A DNA stretch of 24,405 nt from UBA7672 sp031419455 (GCA_031419455.1 JANOKS010000092.1:1-24405), one strand, 5' to 3'; positions 7,278 to 14,136 are shown, counted from the first letter of the stretch. Made by a program: numbers and translations. The notes: generated from the sequence alone by a model not told the origin.

Positions 7278-8141
7278 ATGAAATCCATCGCCCTCTTCAA
7301 CCCCAAATCGGGGTCTGTGCCTGCGGATGCGCGGGAAAAGCTGGATGCTGTGCTGCAGGAAGCCGGCATCAAGGGCGCGGACCTCATCGAAACCGATCCT
7401 GAGGATTGCGATGGACAGCTGAAAACGCTGGCCGACATGGCGCCGGACCTGTTCATCGTCTGGGGTGGCGACGGCACAATCCGCACAGCGCTGTCGATCG
7501 TCGGCCCGATCACGCCGAACCTGCTTATCCTGCCCGGGGGCACGATGAATCTGCTGCCCCGGGCGATTCATGGCGAGAAAGCCTGGGACGTCGTGTTGCG
7601 AGACGTACTGAAGGGTCCGAAACTCAAAAGTCTTTCAGCAGGCGAAGTGAATGGCGATCGCTTCTATTGCGCGATGCTGGCGGGCGCGCCGGCGCATTTT
7701 GCGGAGGCGCGCGAGAGCATCCGCCGCGGGGACCTGGTGAAGGCGGCCGCGCAGACAGGTACAGCCATGGAAACCCTGAAGACCATGCATCTCGACGCCA
7801 CTTATGGCGATGGATATTCATTCGGTGACACACGCCTGCCGACCTCCAGCTTTGTCGGCGCCATCATCGGGTCGTTGACCAAGGCGGGTGAAGGCATGGA
7901 AGTGGCCTCGCTGGCGAATCCGACTGCTACGGGCGCACTTAACGTGGTGTGGACGTCCTTTTTCACCGACTGGCGGAATGCTCCTGGCGTGGAAGTCGCG
8001 CCGGCGACATCGCTGGACATCGGGGCCGATGACGGGCGAGATATACCGCTTCTCGCCGATGGAGAGCATATGGAGCCGGCGCCGCGCCTGCATGTGACGT
8101 TCGTGGAAAAGGCGTCGCGATGCCTCGCGGCGACCGAATGA
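7278..8141 (+). CDS. Diacylglycerol kinase catalytic-domain (YegS-like) lipid kinase
   Basis: The 287-residue protein has the NAD-kinase/diacylglycerol-kinase fold. The phosphate-binding start is FNPKSGS (7-13), the signature GGDGT is at 63-67, and LPGGTMNLLP (85-94) is the conserved second loop. The C-terminal half (about 115-280) is the expected beta-sandwich lid, ending near DGEHMEPAPRLHVTFV. Relatives use ATP to phosphorylate diacylglycerol, sphingoid bases or phosphatidylglycerol, and the exact lipid is not predictable. It acts at the inner face of the membrane. The stop codon overlaps the start of the metallophosphoesterase (ATGA), so the two are translationally coupled. A one-mismatch stress promoter lies just upstream. 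Confidence 0.9.
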   Translation: MKSIALFNPKSGSVPADAREKLDAVLQEAGIKGADLIETDPEDCDGQLKTLADMAPDLFIVWGGDGTIRTALSIVGPITPNLLILPGGTMNLLPRAIHGEKAWDVVLRDVLKGPKLKSLSAGEVNGDRFYCAMLAGAPAHFAEARESIRRGDLVKAAAQTGTAMETLKTMHLDATYGDGYSFGDTRLPTSSFVGAIIGSLTKAGEGMEVASLANPTATGALNVVWTSFFTDWRNAPGVEVAPATSLDIGADDGRDIPLLADGEHMEPAPRLHVTFVEKASRCLAATE

Positions 8142-8983
8142 GCCCCGACGCGATCAAGCTGGTTCATATTTCCGATGTGCATTTCGGGCGTGAGGACCGC
8201 GCGGCGCTGGATCAGGTTGCGGATTTCACTGCCCGCGTAAAACCGGACGCGGTGATCTTCGCTGGCGACATTACGCAGAAGGGCCGCCGCAGCGAATTCG
8301 AGGCGGCGCGCGAATGGCTGTCGAGCCTGAAGTTTCCGGTGATTGCGGCGCCGGGCAATCACGACACGCCGCTGATCAACATGACAGCGCGAGTGCTCAG
8401 GCCGTTCGCAAGATACTCCAGATACATGGCGGGCATGGACGCGGTCGACAGGCTGATCGAGCTGCGCGGGGGCGAGGTGCGCATCGCGGCGATCAACAGC
8501 GCGCGTGGTGTCCAGGGACGGCTGAACTGGGCGGACGGCGTGATCGATCTCGAGGATCTGGAGAGGGCGCTGGACCTGCTGGCCGGCGGACCGGAGCATG
8601 CCTGGCGCTTTCTGATCTGCCATCATCCGCTGGACGAGCCGGGCATGTCGCAGGTGTCCGTCGCGACCAAGCGTGGCGGCGATGCGCTGAAGTTGTGCGC
8701 GCAGGCGCATGTCGATGCGATCCTGACCGGGCATATTCACGATGCTTTCGCGCACGCGATCACCAACACGCGGCGGCCGATGGTGCAGATGGGATCGGGC
8801 ACGCTGTCAACGCGGCTGCGAGGGACTCCGCCGAGTTTCTGCGTGCTGCAGATGGAGAACGGCAAGCTCACGCAGGATGTCGTTTCGATCGAGCTGGCGG
8901 GCCTCACAGTGCATCGCAACTATGACTCGTCGGTTGCGGTTGCGCCGACGACCGATGGAACCCAGATACACGCAACACGTTGA
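8138..8983 (+). CDS. Metallophosphoesterase (calcineurin-like phosphatase)
   Basis: The protein is 281 residues from the ATG at 8138, which overlaps the previous stop by four bases; an ATG at 8120 is possible but less natural. All metal-binding motifs are present in order: DVH (D13, H15), GD (D44), GNHD (N74, H75), CHHP (H162) and GHIH (H199, H201). This is the classic two-metal phosphoesterase site. Family members cleave phosphomono- or diesters, including UDP-diacylglucosamine (LpxH-like), cyclic nucleotides and glycerophosphodiesters. Coupling to a lipid kinase suggests a lipid or headgroup phosphate, which is an inference. It lacks a signal peptide. Its last codons contain the promoter of the next gene. 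Confidence 0.92.
   Translation: MSPDAIKLVHISDVHFGREDRAALDQVADFTARVKPDAVIFAGDITQKGRRSEFEAAREWLSSLKFPVIAAPGNHDTPLINMTARVLRPFARYSRYMAGMDAVDRLIELRGGEVRIAAINSARGVQGRLNWADGVIDLEDLERALDLLAGGPEHAWRFLICHHPLDEPGMSQVSVATKRGGDALKLCAQAHVDAILTGHIHDAFAHAITNTRRPMVQMGSGTLSTRLRGTPPSFCVLQMENGKLTQDVVSIELAGLTVHRNYDSSVAVAPTTDGTQIHATR
8957..8981 (+). promoter_or_regulatory. EcfG-type stress promoter inside the 3' end of the phosphoesterase gene
   Basis: GGAAC at 8957-8961, 16 bases, CGTT at 8978-8981, an exact match. It overlaps the last nine codons of the upstream gene and ends 22 bases before the DUF1328 start at 9004. Confidence 0.87.
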
Positions 8984-9003
8984 TTGGCAGGAGGAGAATT
9001 CTC

Positions 9004-9171
9004 ATGCTCAGCTGGACACTCGTTTTTCTCGTTGTCGCGGTCATCGCGGCGGTTTTCGGTTTCGGCGGGATCGCGGCGTCAGCCGCTGGCATCGCCCAGA
9101 TCCTCTTCTTCATCTTCCTGGTGCTGTTCGTCGTTTCGCTTGTGATGGGCGCCACGCGACGCGGTCTGTAA
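9004..9171 (+). CDS. DUF1328 (UPF0391) small membrane protein, copy 1
   Basis: The 55-residue protein starts at the ATG at 9004, with a strong AGGAGGAG at about 8989-8996. It has two hydrophobic helices (about 4-26 and 29-49) joined by FGFGGIAASAAGIAQ, the signature loop of DUF1328 (UPF0391), and a basic tail ATRRGL. Such proteins are widespread in proteobacteria. They sit in the inner membrane and are often reported as stress-induced, without a known activity. A second copy lies at 13940 on the far side of the GSR core. The exact EcfG promoter directly upstream and the terminator at 9201 make this a single-gene stress unit. Confidence 0.92.
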   Translation: MLSWTLVFLVVAVIAAVFGFGGIAASAAGIAQILFFIFLVLFVVSLVMGATRRGL

Positions 9172-9200
9172 GACCAACCCCCTCGGCAGAATTCGTGAAG

Positions 9201-9230
9201 CAGCCTGGCCTCGCCGGGCTGTTTTGCTTT
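9201..9230 (+). terminator. Intrinsic terminator of DUF1328 copy 1
   Basis: A 9-bp stem with one G·U pair (9201-9209 with 9213-9221) and a CTC loop is followed by TTTTGCTTT. It also separates this gene from the convergent kinase gene that ends at 9239. Confidence 0.85.
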
Positions 9231-9238
9231 TGGGACAG

Positions 9239-10996
9239 TCAGGCCACGCCGACGGGGGTATTCTCGGCATCGACCGGCGGGTGAGGCGCGGGTGTTCGCG
9301 TCATGCGGATCTGGATGAGGCGGCCGCCATCCGGGAGCGACTGCTCTTCGAGCTTGCCGCGAACCTGCTTGGCGAACGCGGCCATCAGTGTGCCGCCGAT
9401 GCCCGGAGACGATTCCAGCGTGCGCTCTTCCGAGGCGACACCATTGTCCTCGACGCAGAGGACTGCCTCGTTCTCATGAACCTTGTAGCTGACGAGCACG
9501 CGCCATGCTTTTGAGGTTTCGACGCTGCCGCCGGTGTTGACCGGGAAGGCGTGCTTGACCGAATTGGTGACGGCTTCTGCGGTGAACAGGGCGAGCGGGA
9601 CGGCGAGATCGGCATCGAGGCGATCTTCGTCGATTGCGCTTTCGATCCTGATCCCGCGGTCTTCTGCGCCGAGCGCCTGGTCGAGATGGCTGGCAAGGTC
9701 GGTGAGGAATGACTTGGTCTGCACTGTCGAGATGTCGTTGTTCTCGTAGAGCGAGCGATGGATCAGCGACAGCGCGTTGATGCGCGCACGGGCGTCATCG
9801 AGCACCGCAATGGCGGCCTTGTCACGCAGCTTGCGGCCCTGCAGGCTGAGCAGGCTGTTGATGATCTGCAGGTTGTTCTTCACGCGATGATGGATTTCCT
9901 TCATCGCGGCATCGCGCGCCTGAAGGGCGTTTTCCATGCGGTTGGTGCGGTCGCGGATGCGGACCGCCATTTCTTCGAGCGTATCGGCCAGAGCGTTGAT
10001 TTCGTAGGGCGCCTGCTGCTTCGCCCGCAGCGGCTGCACGGTAAGCTTGCCGCTAGCGTAGAGCGTTGCGATGCGGCGGAGATAGTCGAGCCAGCGCAGC
10101 ACGAGCCGCTCCGTCGCCAGCCATGCGGTCACGAGCGCGAGGAGCCATGCGAGCAAGGGAAGCGCGAAATTGCCGAACGCGCTCACGTTTTCAAGCGTGA
10201 TCGGCGGCGGAGGCGGCGCAGAGACCATGGCGTAGAAGGCGTTGCCCGCAAGCGGGATGATCGCGGCCTCGCGGTTCTCACCGGTCTGCGAACCCACCGG
10301 CAAGACGGCAGTTTCACCAACAACCAGCTTTGCGATCACCGTGGGGTCTATCGTTTCCCAGTAGGTGCTGCTGAAAACCTGTCCGCCGGCATCGACAAGA
10401 GCGACTTCGTACTGGGGAGGCAGGTCTGCGTGTACGAGTTGTGCGACCAGCTGATTCAGCTGTGTGCCCAGCACGAGCGCGCCGGCGAAAGAGCCGTAAG
10501 GATTTTCGCGGCGCGCGGCGGATACGATCGTCATCCGTCCTGACATGGGCCCTAGCACCGCCGAGGACTGCACGAAGGCAACGCCGGTCTGGCGCAGTTC
10601 GATATACCAGGGCGACTCCGCGACGCTCGTTCCGTTTGCATTTTCGATAGTGGCGCAGACGATCGTTCCGTCGGCGCTTACGACGCCGAACGTTCCGAAT
10701 TCGGGAAGCGCATCGAGCACGCGCCTGAGCGGAGCCTTGCATGGATCGGCGGGCAGTGTGGCGGCGATGAGTTCAAGAGCGCTGGGCGCCGACGCGAGCG
10801 CACGCTCTGCGCGGCCCGCAGCCAGCTGGGCCACGAGCTTCATGGTTTCGCGGCGGTACTGGGCCTCTCGCTCGATATCGCCTGACCAGCGGATGCCCCC
10901 GATCACGAGAACCGGGGAGAGCGCAACGGCGAATATCAAGAGTAGGAGGGCTCGCAGCGACAGCCGGCGAATTGGCGGTCCCTCGTCAGTCGTCAC
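9239..10996 (-). CDS. Membrane sensor histidine kinase of the general stress response (PhyK-like, HisKA_2)
   Basis: The 585-residue kinase has a first membrane helix (about 13-34), a large periplasmic sensor region (about 35-273, mixed alpha/beta, probably dCache-like), a second helix (about 274-297) and a HAMP-like linker (about 298-350). The phosphoacceptor block is EIHHRVKNNLQIINSLL, with H370 in the HRxxN motif of the HisKA_2 family; its ATPase half carries AEAVTNSVKHAF (473-484), VEDNG (515-519) and GIGG (532-535). In known GSR loci such kinases phosphorylate the receiver of PhyR. It starts with GTG at 10996, overlapping the ecfG stop by 11 bases and preceded by AAAGG, so translation is coupled. 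What it senses is not visible. Confidence 0.92.
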   Translation of the reverse strand: MTTDEGPPIRRLSLRALLLLIFAVALSPVLVIGGIRWSGDIEREAQYRRETMKLVAQLAAGRAERALASAPSALELIAATLPADPCKAPLRRVLDALPEFGTFGVVSADGTIVCATIENANGTSVAESPWYIELRQTGVAFVQSSAVLGPMSGRMTIVSAARRENPYGSFAGALVLGTQLNQLVAQLVHADLPPQYEVALVDAGGQVFSSTYWETIDPTVIAKLVVGETAVLPVGSQTGENREAAIIPLAGNAFYAMVSAPPPPPITLENVSAFGNFALPLLAWLLALVTAWLATERLVLRWLDYLRRIATLYASGKLTVQPLRAKQQAPYEINALADTLEEMAVRIRDRTNRMENALQARDAAMKEIHHRVKNNLQIINSLLSLQGRKLRDKAAIAVLDDARARINALSLIHRSLYENNDISTVQTKSFLTDLASHLDQALGAEDRGIRIESAIDEDRLDADLAVPLALFTAEAVTNSVKHAFPVNTGGSVETSKAWRVLVSYKVHENEAVLCVEDNGVASEERTLESSPGIGGTLMAAFAKQVRGKLEEQSLPDGGRLIQIRMTRTPAPHPPVDAENTPVGVA

Positions 10997-11660
10997 CCCG
11001 TACCTTTACCCCTCCCCCTGCCAGCGCAGCGGCTTGTCCGAGAATATCATCGAACGCCTTGTCTGCGCCAATCTCGTGTTCCGAGGGTACGCGTGAGTGG
11101 GTCTCGCTGAGGATCACTTCGAGGGCGCGCCGCGCGCGGCTCACCCTGCTCTTGATCGTGCCCACAGCGCATTGGCATACCTGCGCGGCCTCTTCATAAG
11201 CCATGCCGCCGGCGCCCACAAGAATGAGAGCTTCCTTCTGATCGTCCGGCAGCTTGTTGAGCGCCGCACGCAGGTCCAGCAGCTCCATAGGCGCGGTCGG
11301 ATTGTCGGACGCCACAAGCGTGTTCTCAGCGACCTCGGCGTCAAGCGGCGTGCTGCGCCAGCTGCGCCGTTTTTCCGAATAGAACTGGTTACGCAGGATC
11401 ATGAAGGTCCAGGCCTTGAGGCTGGTGCCCGGCTCGAAGGACTCGCGCGCCTTCCAGGCCTTCGCGAGCGCTTCCTGGGCAAGGTCGTCGGCCTGCGTCG
11501 GATCCTTGCACAGGCTGCGGGCGAAGGCGCGCAGGTGGGGGATTACCGCGACCAGCTGATCGCGAAAGCTCGCCTCGTTGGAGGCTGCATCGCCGCCATC
11601 ACTGTCCACACTTCGCTTGGCGCGAGAAGACCGGGCAATCTCGTTGGATTCCATCACCAT
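10986..11660 (-). CDS. ecfG: EcfG-type ECF sigma factor of the general stress response
   Basis: The 224-residue ECF sigma factor has a sigma-2 region at about 33-100 (RAFARSLCKDPTQADDLAQEALAKAW, then LKAWTFMILRNQFYS) and sigma-4 at about 125-180 (LPDDQKEALILVGAGGMAYEEAAQV, then VGTIKSRVSRARRAL). These match the EcfG (ECF15) group. It directs RNA polymerase to GGAAC-N16/17-CGTT promoters and is held inactive by NepR in unstressed cells. ATG at 11660 or 11654 are both possible; GAGG sits 9 bases before the first. The gene begins 11 bases after nepR and overlaps the kinase gene, forming one operon under the promoter at 12107-12131. The C-terminal tail of about 45 residues beyond sigma-4 is somewhat long. 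Confidence 0.95.
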   Translation of the reverse strand: MVMESNEIARSSRAKRSVDSDGGDAASNEASFRDQLVAVIPHLRAFARSLCKDPTQADDLAQEALAKAWKARESFEPGTSLKAWTFMILRNQFYSEKRRSWRSTPLDAEVAENTLVASDNPTAPMELLDLRAALNKLPDDQKEALILVGAGGMAYEEAAQVCQCAVGTIKSRVSRARRALEVILSETHSRVPSEHEIGADKAFDDILGQAAALAGGGVKVRGDD

Positions 11661-11671
11661 GCCGGATCGCC

Positions 11672-12058
11672 TCAGGGTTTCGACTTTTTGCCGGGGTCGT
11701 CGGACCCCGAACCGCCATCGTCCCCACCGCCGGTCAAACGCTCGTCCGCCTTCTCCAGAAAGGAGAGGAAATCATCGGGGACGTCTTCGCTGACGACTTC
11801 GTCGTACATCTGGCGCAGCCGCCGGCCCAACGGGTCCTGACGGCGTCGTGCGACCCTGGCGTCAACCGGCCTTGAGCCGGAGTCGTCACCGGAAACGTCT
11901 TTTCCCATGGACTTCTGTTCAACCTTCCCGGATTGACCTGGTCGCAGCTCCGACCCGTCCTTCGATTTGTCGTTGGCCACGATGCTCTTCTTTAGCTGGA
12001 TTAGCGTGGAGGCTTCGGATGGCGAACCAGACCCATCCCCCGAAATCTCTGTTCCCAT
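11672..12058 (-). CDS. nepR: NepR anti-sigma factor with duplicated N-terminal segment
   Basis: The NepR core is clear: DPLGRRLRQMYDEVVSEDVP (75-94 counting from the ATG at 12058) then DDFLSFLEKADERL. NepR binds EcfG until phosphorylated PhyR, mimicking sigma, draws it away. From this start it is 128 residues, longer than typical NepR proteins (about 60-80). A second in-frame ATG at 11908 would give 78 residues. The two starts open similar sequences, MGTEISGDGSGS and MGKDVSGDDSGS, an apparent 150-base duplication. GGAAGG lies 14 bases before the inner ATG and no clear site precedes the outer one, so either start could be used. The C-terminus is a Gly/Asp tail ending GKKSKP. It is the first gene of the operon. 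Confidence 0.92.
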   Translation of the reverse strand: MGTEISGDGSGSPSEASTLIQLKKSIVANDKSKDGSELRPGQSGKVEQKSMGKDVSGDDSGSRPVDARVARRRQDPLGRRLRQMYDEVVSEDVPDDFLSFLEKADERLTGGGDDGGSGSDDPGKKSKP

Positions 12059-12106
12059 AGTGTTTTTCAGCTCATTGTCGCTAAGCGGTAACCGCCGTGG
12101 GGTGGT

Positions 12107-12131
12107 AACGCCGTTGCGAAATGATGGTTCC
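12107..12131 (-). promoter_or_regulatory. EcfG-type promoter of the nepR-ecfG-kinase operon
   Basis: Read on the minus strand: GGAAC at 12131-12127, 16 bases, CGTT at 12110-12107, an exact match ending 48 bases before the nepR ATG at 12058. It implies positive autoregulation of the sigma factor, as known for other GSR loci. Confidence 0.9.
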
Positions 12132-12150
12132 GAAATTTTCTGATAATTCG

Positions 12151-12175
12151 GGAACCGAAATGGCGTGGAGGCGTA
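12151..12175 (+). promoter_or_regulatory. Probable EcfG-type promoter of phyR, overlapping a TATAAT box
   Basis: GGAAC at 12151-12155, 16 bases, then CGTA at 12172-12175 (one mismatch to CGTT). The same place carries TATAAT (12174-12179), a housekeeping-type -10 box without an evident matching -35. phyR may therefore have a basal as well as a stress-induced level of transcription. It is divergent from the nepR promoter, with 19 bases between the two GGAAC boxes. Confidence 0.75.
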
Positions 12176-12217
12176 TAATGGCCTCGGCACATACACCGAT
12201 GACGTGTGGGAGAACTC

Positions 12218-13000
12218 ATGAGTCTGGTTCAGCAACTCGGACCGCATCTACCTTTTCTTCGCCGTTATGCCCGCGCCCTGACAGGGACGCAAAAGAGCGG
12301 CGATTCCTACGTGAAGGCCGCGCTGCAGGCTCTGGCCTCCGGAACGCACGAACTCGACAACATGCCGCCACGCGTTGCGCTTTACCGCCTGTTTCAGGTG
12401 ATCTGGGGACAGACGGGCGCCATGCTCGAAACAGCGCCGGACAGCGTGTCCAGCATCGCAGACCGCGTCTTGCGCATTCCGCCCCAGCACCGTCAGGCGT
12501 TCCTGCTGACGGCGCTCGAGGGGTTCACGATCGACGAAGCCGCGCAGATTCTCAACACGACGCCGGAAAGTGTGCGTGACCTTATCGCGCGCGCGCAGGC
12601 GGACATCGAGAACGAGCTGGCGACCGACGTTCTGATCATCGAGGACGAGCCGGTTATTGCCGCCGACATCGAGGCGCTGGTGCTCGACCTTGGCCACCGC
12701 GTAACGACGGTTGCGACGACGCGAGCGGAAGCGGTTGCCGCCTTCCGACAGCATCGGCCGGGTCTTGTGCTGGCCGACATCCAGCTCGCGGACGGATCAT
12801 CCGGCATCGATGCTGTAAACGACATCCTGCGCGGCGCGAGCGTGCCGGTGATTTTCATCACCGCATTCCCCGAGCGGCTGCTGACGGGCGAGAAGCCTGA
12901 GCCAGCCTTCCTGATCACCAAGCCTTTCCAGCCTGAGACAGTAAAGGCTGCCATCGGTCAGGCGCTGTTCTTCCACGAGGAACGTCCCGTCGCCGCTTAG
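12218..13000 (+). CDS. phyR: PhyR response regulator (sigma-like domain plus receiver)
   Basis: The 260-residue protein combines an N-terminal ECF-sigma-like module (about 1-132; RVALYRLFQVIWG at 52-64, then IPPQHRQAFLLTALEGFTIDEAAQIL) with a C-terminal receiver (about 136-255). Receiver residues are visible: E142/D143, the phosphorylated D187 in LVLADIQLADG, T215 and K235 in TKPF. When phosphorylated, the sigma-like part captures NepR and frees EcfG. The ATG at 12218 has GGGAGA 5-6 bases upstream; a GTG at 12206 is less likely. It is divergent from nepR-ecfG-kinase, the classic arrangement, and ends at a strong terminator. Confidence 0.96.
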   Translation: MSLVQQLGPHLPFLRRYARALTGTQKSGDSYVKAALQALASGTHELDNMPPRVALYRLFQVIWGQTGAMLETAPDSVSSIADRVLRIPPQHRQAFLLTALEGFTIDEAAQILNTTPESVRDLIARAQADIENELATDVLIIEDEPVIAADIEALVLDLGHRVTTVATTRAEAVAAFRQHRPGLVLADIQLADGSSGIDAVNDILRGASVPVIFITAFPERLLTGEKPEPAFLITKPFQPETVKAAIGQALFFHEERPVAA

Positions 13001-13023
13001 GCTTGAATGCGGATAAAGAATTG

Positions 13024-13054
13024 GGCGGCCCGCTTCGGCGGGCCGTCTGTTTTT
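13024..13054 (+). terminator. Intrinsic terminator of phyR
   Basis: A 10-bp stem (13024-13033 with 13038-13047, one G·U) closed by a stable TTCG tetraloop, then TGTTTTT. Confidence 0.92.
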
Positions 13055-13061
13055 GGAGCGA

Positions 13062-13553
13062 TCAGATCGCGCCTCGCGCGGGGATCGCAGGCTTCACGGG
13101 CGCCGGGACCGAGGCATCGCCCGCTTCCGCGCCCGACTGGCGGAAGTAGACGGTGATGCCTCCCATCGGCGGTCGCATGTCTCGGTCTGCACTGGCCTGC
13201 GCGGCGAGGCGGATGCGATCCGCCGGATAGCCGCCGGCAACCAGGGTTTCCGCGACATTGTTGAGCCGCGCCATGGCAAGCCCAATGGCGCCGCCGCCTT
13301 CGCGGTCAGTGTCGATTTCGGTTATGAGATCAATGCCGTCCGGCTGGCAACGCGAGGCCTCGTCGCCGATGCGGGCGATCAGCAGCATGGCCTGTTCGGA
13401 GGGACTCGCCTCGCCGCGCGCATAGTAAACGGAGAGCCCGCCGCGCGGGCATGAGACAGCGTCCGAATCCCGAGGCGCCGTCTGTGCCGCGCTGGACGCA
13501 ACGCATGCAGCCGATATGAGGAGCGCGCCTAGCAGTGCCGAGATTCGCAACAT
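13062..13553 (-). CDS. Secreted protein with weak OmpA-like C-terminal fold
   Basis: The 163-residue protein has an N-terminal signal (about 1-23). Either ISAAC is a lipobox with Cys17 as lipidation site, or signal peptidase I cuts after SSAA. The mature part reads LSVYYARGEASPSEQAMLLIARI, then MARLNNVAETLVAGGYPADRIRLAAQAS and ITVYFRQ. The order strand, helix, A-x-R-helix-GxPxxRI-strand is that of OmpA-like peptidoglycan-binding domains. However, the usual NxxLSxxRA core is degraded, so peptidoglycan binding is uncertain. There are two further cysteines (about 35 and 69). The gene is convergent with phyR, and I see no EcfG-type promoter in front of it. Confidence 0.8.
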   Translation of the reverse strand: MLRISALLGALLISAACVASSAAQTAPRDSDAVSCPRGGLSVYYARGEASPSEQAMLLIARIGDEASRCQPDGIDLITEIDTDREGGGAIGLAMARLNNVAETLVAGGYPADRIRLAAQASADRDMRPPMGGITVYFRQSGAEAGDASVPAPVKPAIPARGAI

Positions 13554-13600
13554 GGTTTATGGGCCGTCCGGACCTGTCCGGAATGTATGAATGCACAAGC

Positions 13601-13639
13601 GGCGCCGGATGACCGAGCTTTACTCGGGGATCCGGCGCC
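13601..13639. terminator. Long perfect hairpin between entericidin gene and OmpA-like gene
   Basis: A 10-bp perfect outer stem (13601-13610 with 13630-13639) and a 5-bp inner stem (13613-13617 with 13623-13627) are separated by GA/GG mismatches. It lies 15 bases past the entericidin stop. It has no T-run on the minus strand, so it may be a Rho-independent terminator lacking its tail or an mRNA 3'-end protector. Confidence 0.6.
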
Positions 13640-13654
13640 ACCGTGCGGGATCGC

Positions 13655-13792
13655 CTAGTTCTGGGCGTCTTCAGCAGCGTTATCGATCGCCCGGCCCGTA
13701 GCCGACACATCTTCGCCAACGCCTTCAACCGTGTTGCAGGCTGCAGCAGCGGTCGCGAGCAGGAAGGCCAGGGCGGCAAAAGTGGCTTTCAT
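13655..13792 (-). CDS. Entericidin A/B family small lipoprotein
   Basis: The 45-residue protein starts at the ATG at 13792, with GGAGAAACG about 4 bases upstream. A lipoprotein signal of 18 residues (MKATFAALAFLLATAAAAC) precedes the lipidated Cys. The short mature part, CNTVEGVGEDVSATGRAID ending NAAEDAQN, has the NTVxGxGxDV...G.AI...A pattern of entericidins. Entericidin B-type lipoproteins are stress-induced envelope components in many proteobacteria, and an entericidin-like gene is a frequent EcfG target in alphaproteobacteria. Here an exact EcfG promoter precedes it at 13838-13862, divergent from the one for DUF1328 copy 2. Confidence 0.93.
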   Translation of the reverse strand: MKATFAALAFLLATAAAACNTVEGVGEDVSATGRAIDNAAEDAQN

Positions 13793-13837
13793 ATCGTTTC
13801 TCCAGGTCCCTCGGCGACAACCGCCGATCGTGGGCTG

Positions 13838-13862
13838 AACGCCGCCTCTGCAACGAAGTTCC
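13838..13862 (-). promoter_or_regulatory. EcfG-type stress promoter of the entericidin gene
   Basis: On the minus strand: GGAAC at 13862-13858, 16 bases, CGTT at 13841-13838, an exact match ending 45 bases before the ATG at 13792. Confidence 0.88.
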
Positions 13863-13877
13863 CTTAGTTGGCGTACA

Positions 13878-13902
13878 GGAACCGCAATCACGCAGATGCG
13901 TT
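13878..13902 (+). promoter_or_regulatory. EcfG-type stress promoter of DUF1328 copy 2
   Basis: GGAAC at 13878-13882, 16 bases, CGTT at 13899-13902, an exact match ending 37 bases before the ATG at 13940. Only 15 bases separate its GGAAC box from that of the divergent entericidin promoter. Confidence 0.88.
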
Positions 13903-13939
13903 GGACACTGCAACGGATTTGGAGAGGCAGGAACAAACG

Positions 13940-14113
13940 ATGCTTGGTTGGGCGCTTTCATTTTTCGTACTGGCGATCGCCGCGGCGACTTTCGGTTTCG
14001 GCGGCTTTGCAGGCGCATCGGCATCGATCGCGCAGGTGCTGTTCGTGATCTTCCTGGTGCTGACAGTGATCGCCTTCATTGTCCGCGCCATTCAGGGACG
14101 GTCAGTCGTCTAG
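13940..14113 (+). CDS. DUF1328 (UPF0391) small membrane protein, copy 2
   Basis: The 57-residue protein starts at the ATG at 13940. GGAGAGGCAGGAAC lies upstream, with AGG about 9 bases from the start. Two hydrophobic helices flank FGFGGFAGASASIAQ, the same family loop as in copy 1 at 9004, and the tail is basic (RAIQGRSVV). The two proteins share the MLxWxLxFxVxAxxAAxFGFGG framework and are clear paralogues. The exact EcfG promoter upstream puts it in the stress regulon. It ends before an intrinsic terminator at 14137. Confidence 0.92.
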   Translation: MLGWALSFFVLAIAAATFGFGGFAGASASIAQVLFVIFLVLTVIAFIVRAIQGRSVV

Positions 14114-14136
14114 CGGGATTACAGGCCATAACGTCA

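Noticed and set aside
9758..10543. 261-residue plus-strand frame opposite the histidine kinase
   Set aside because: Antisense to the kinase core, whose motifs are intact. It carries no motif of its own.
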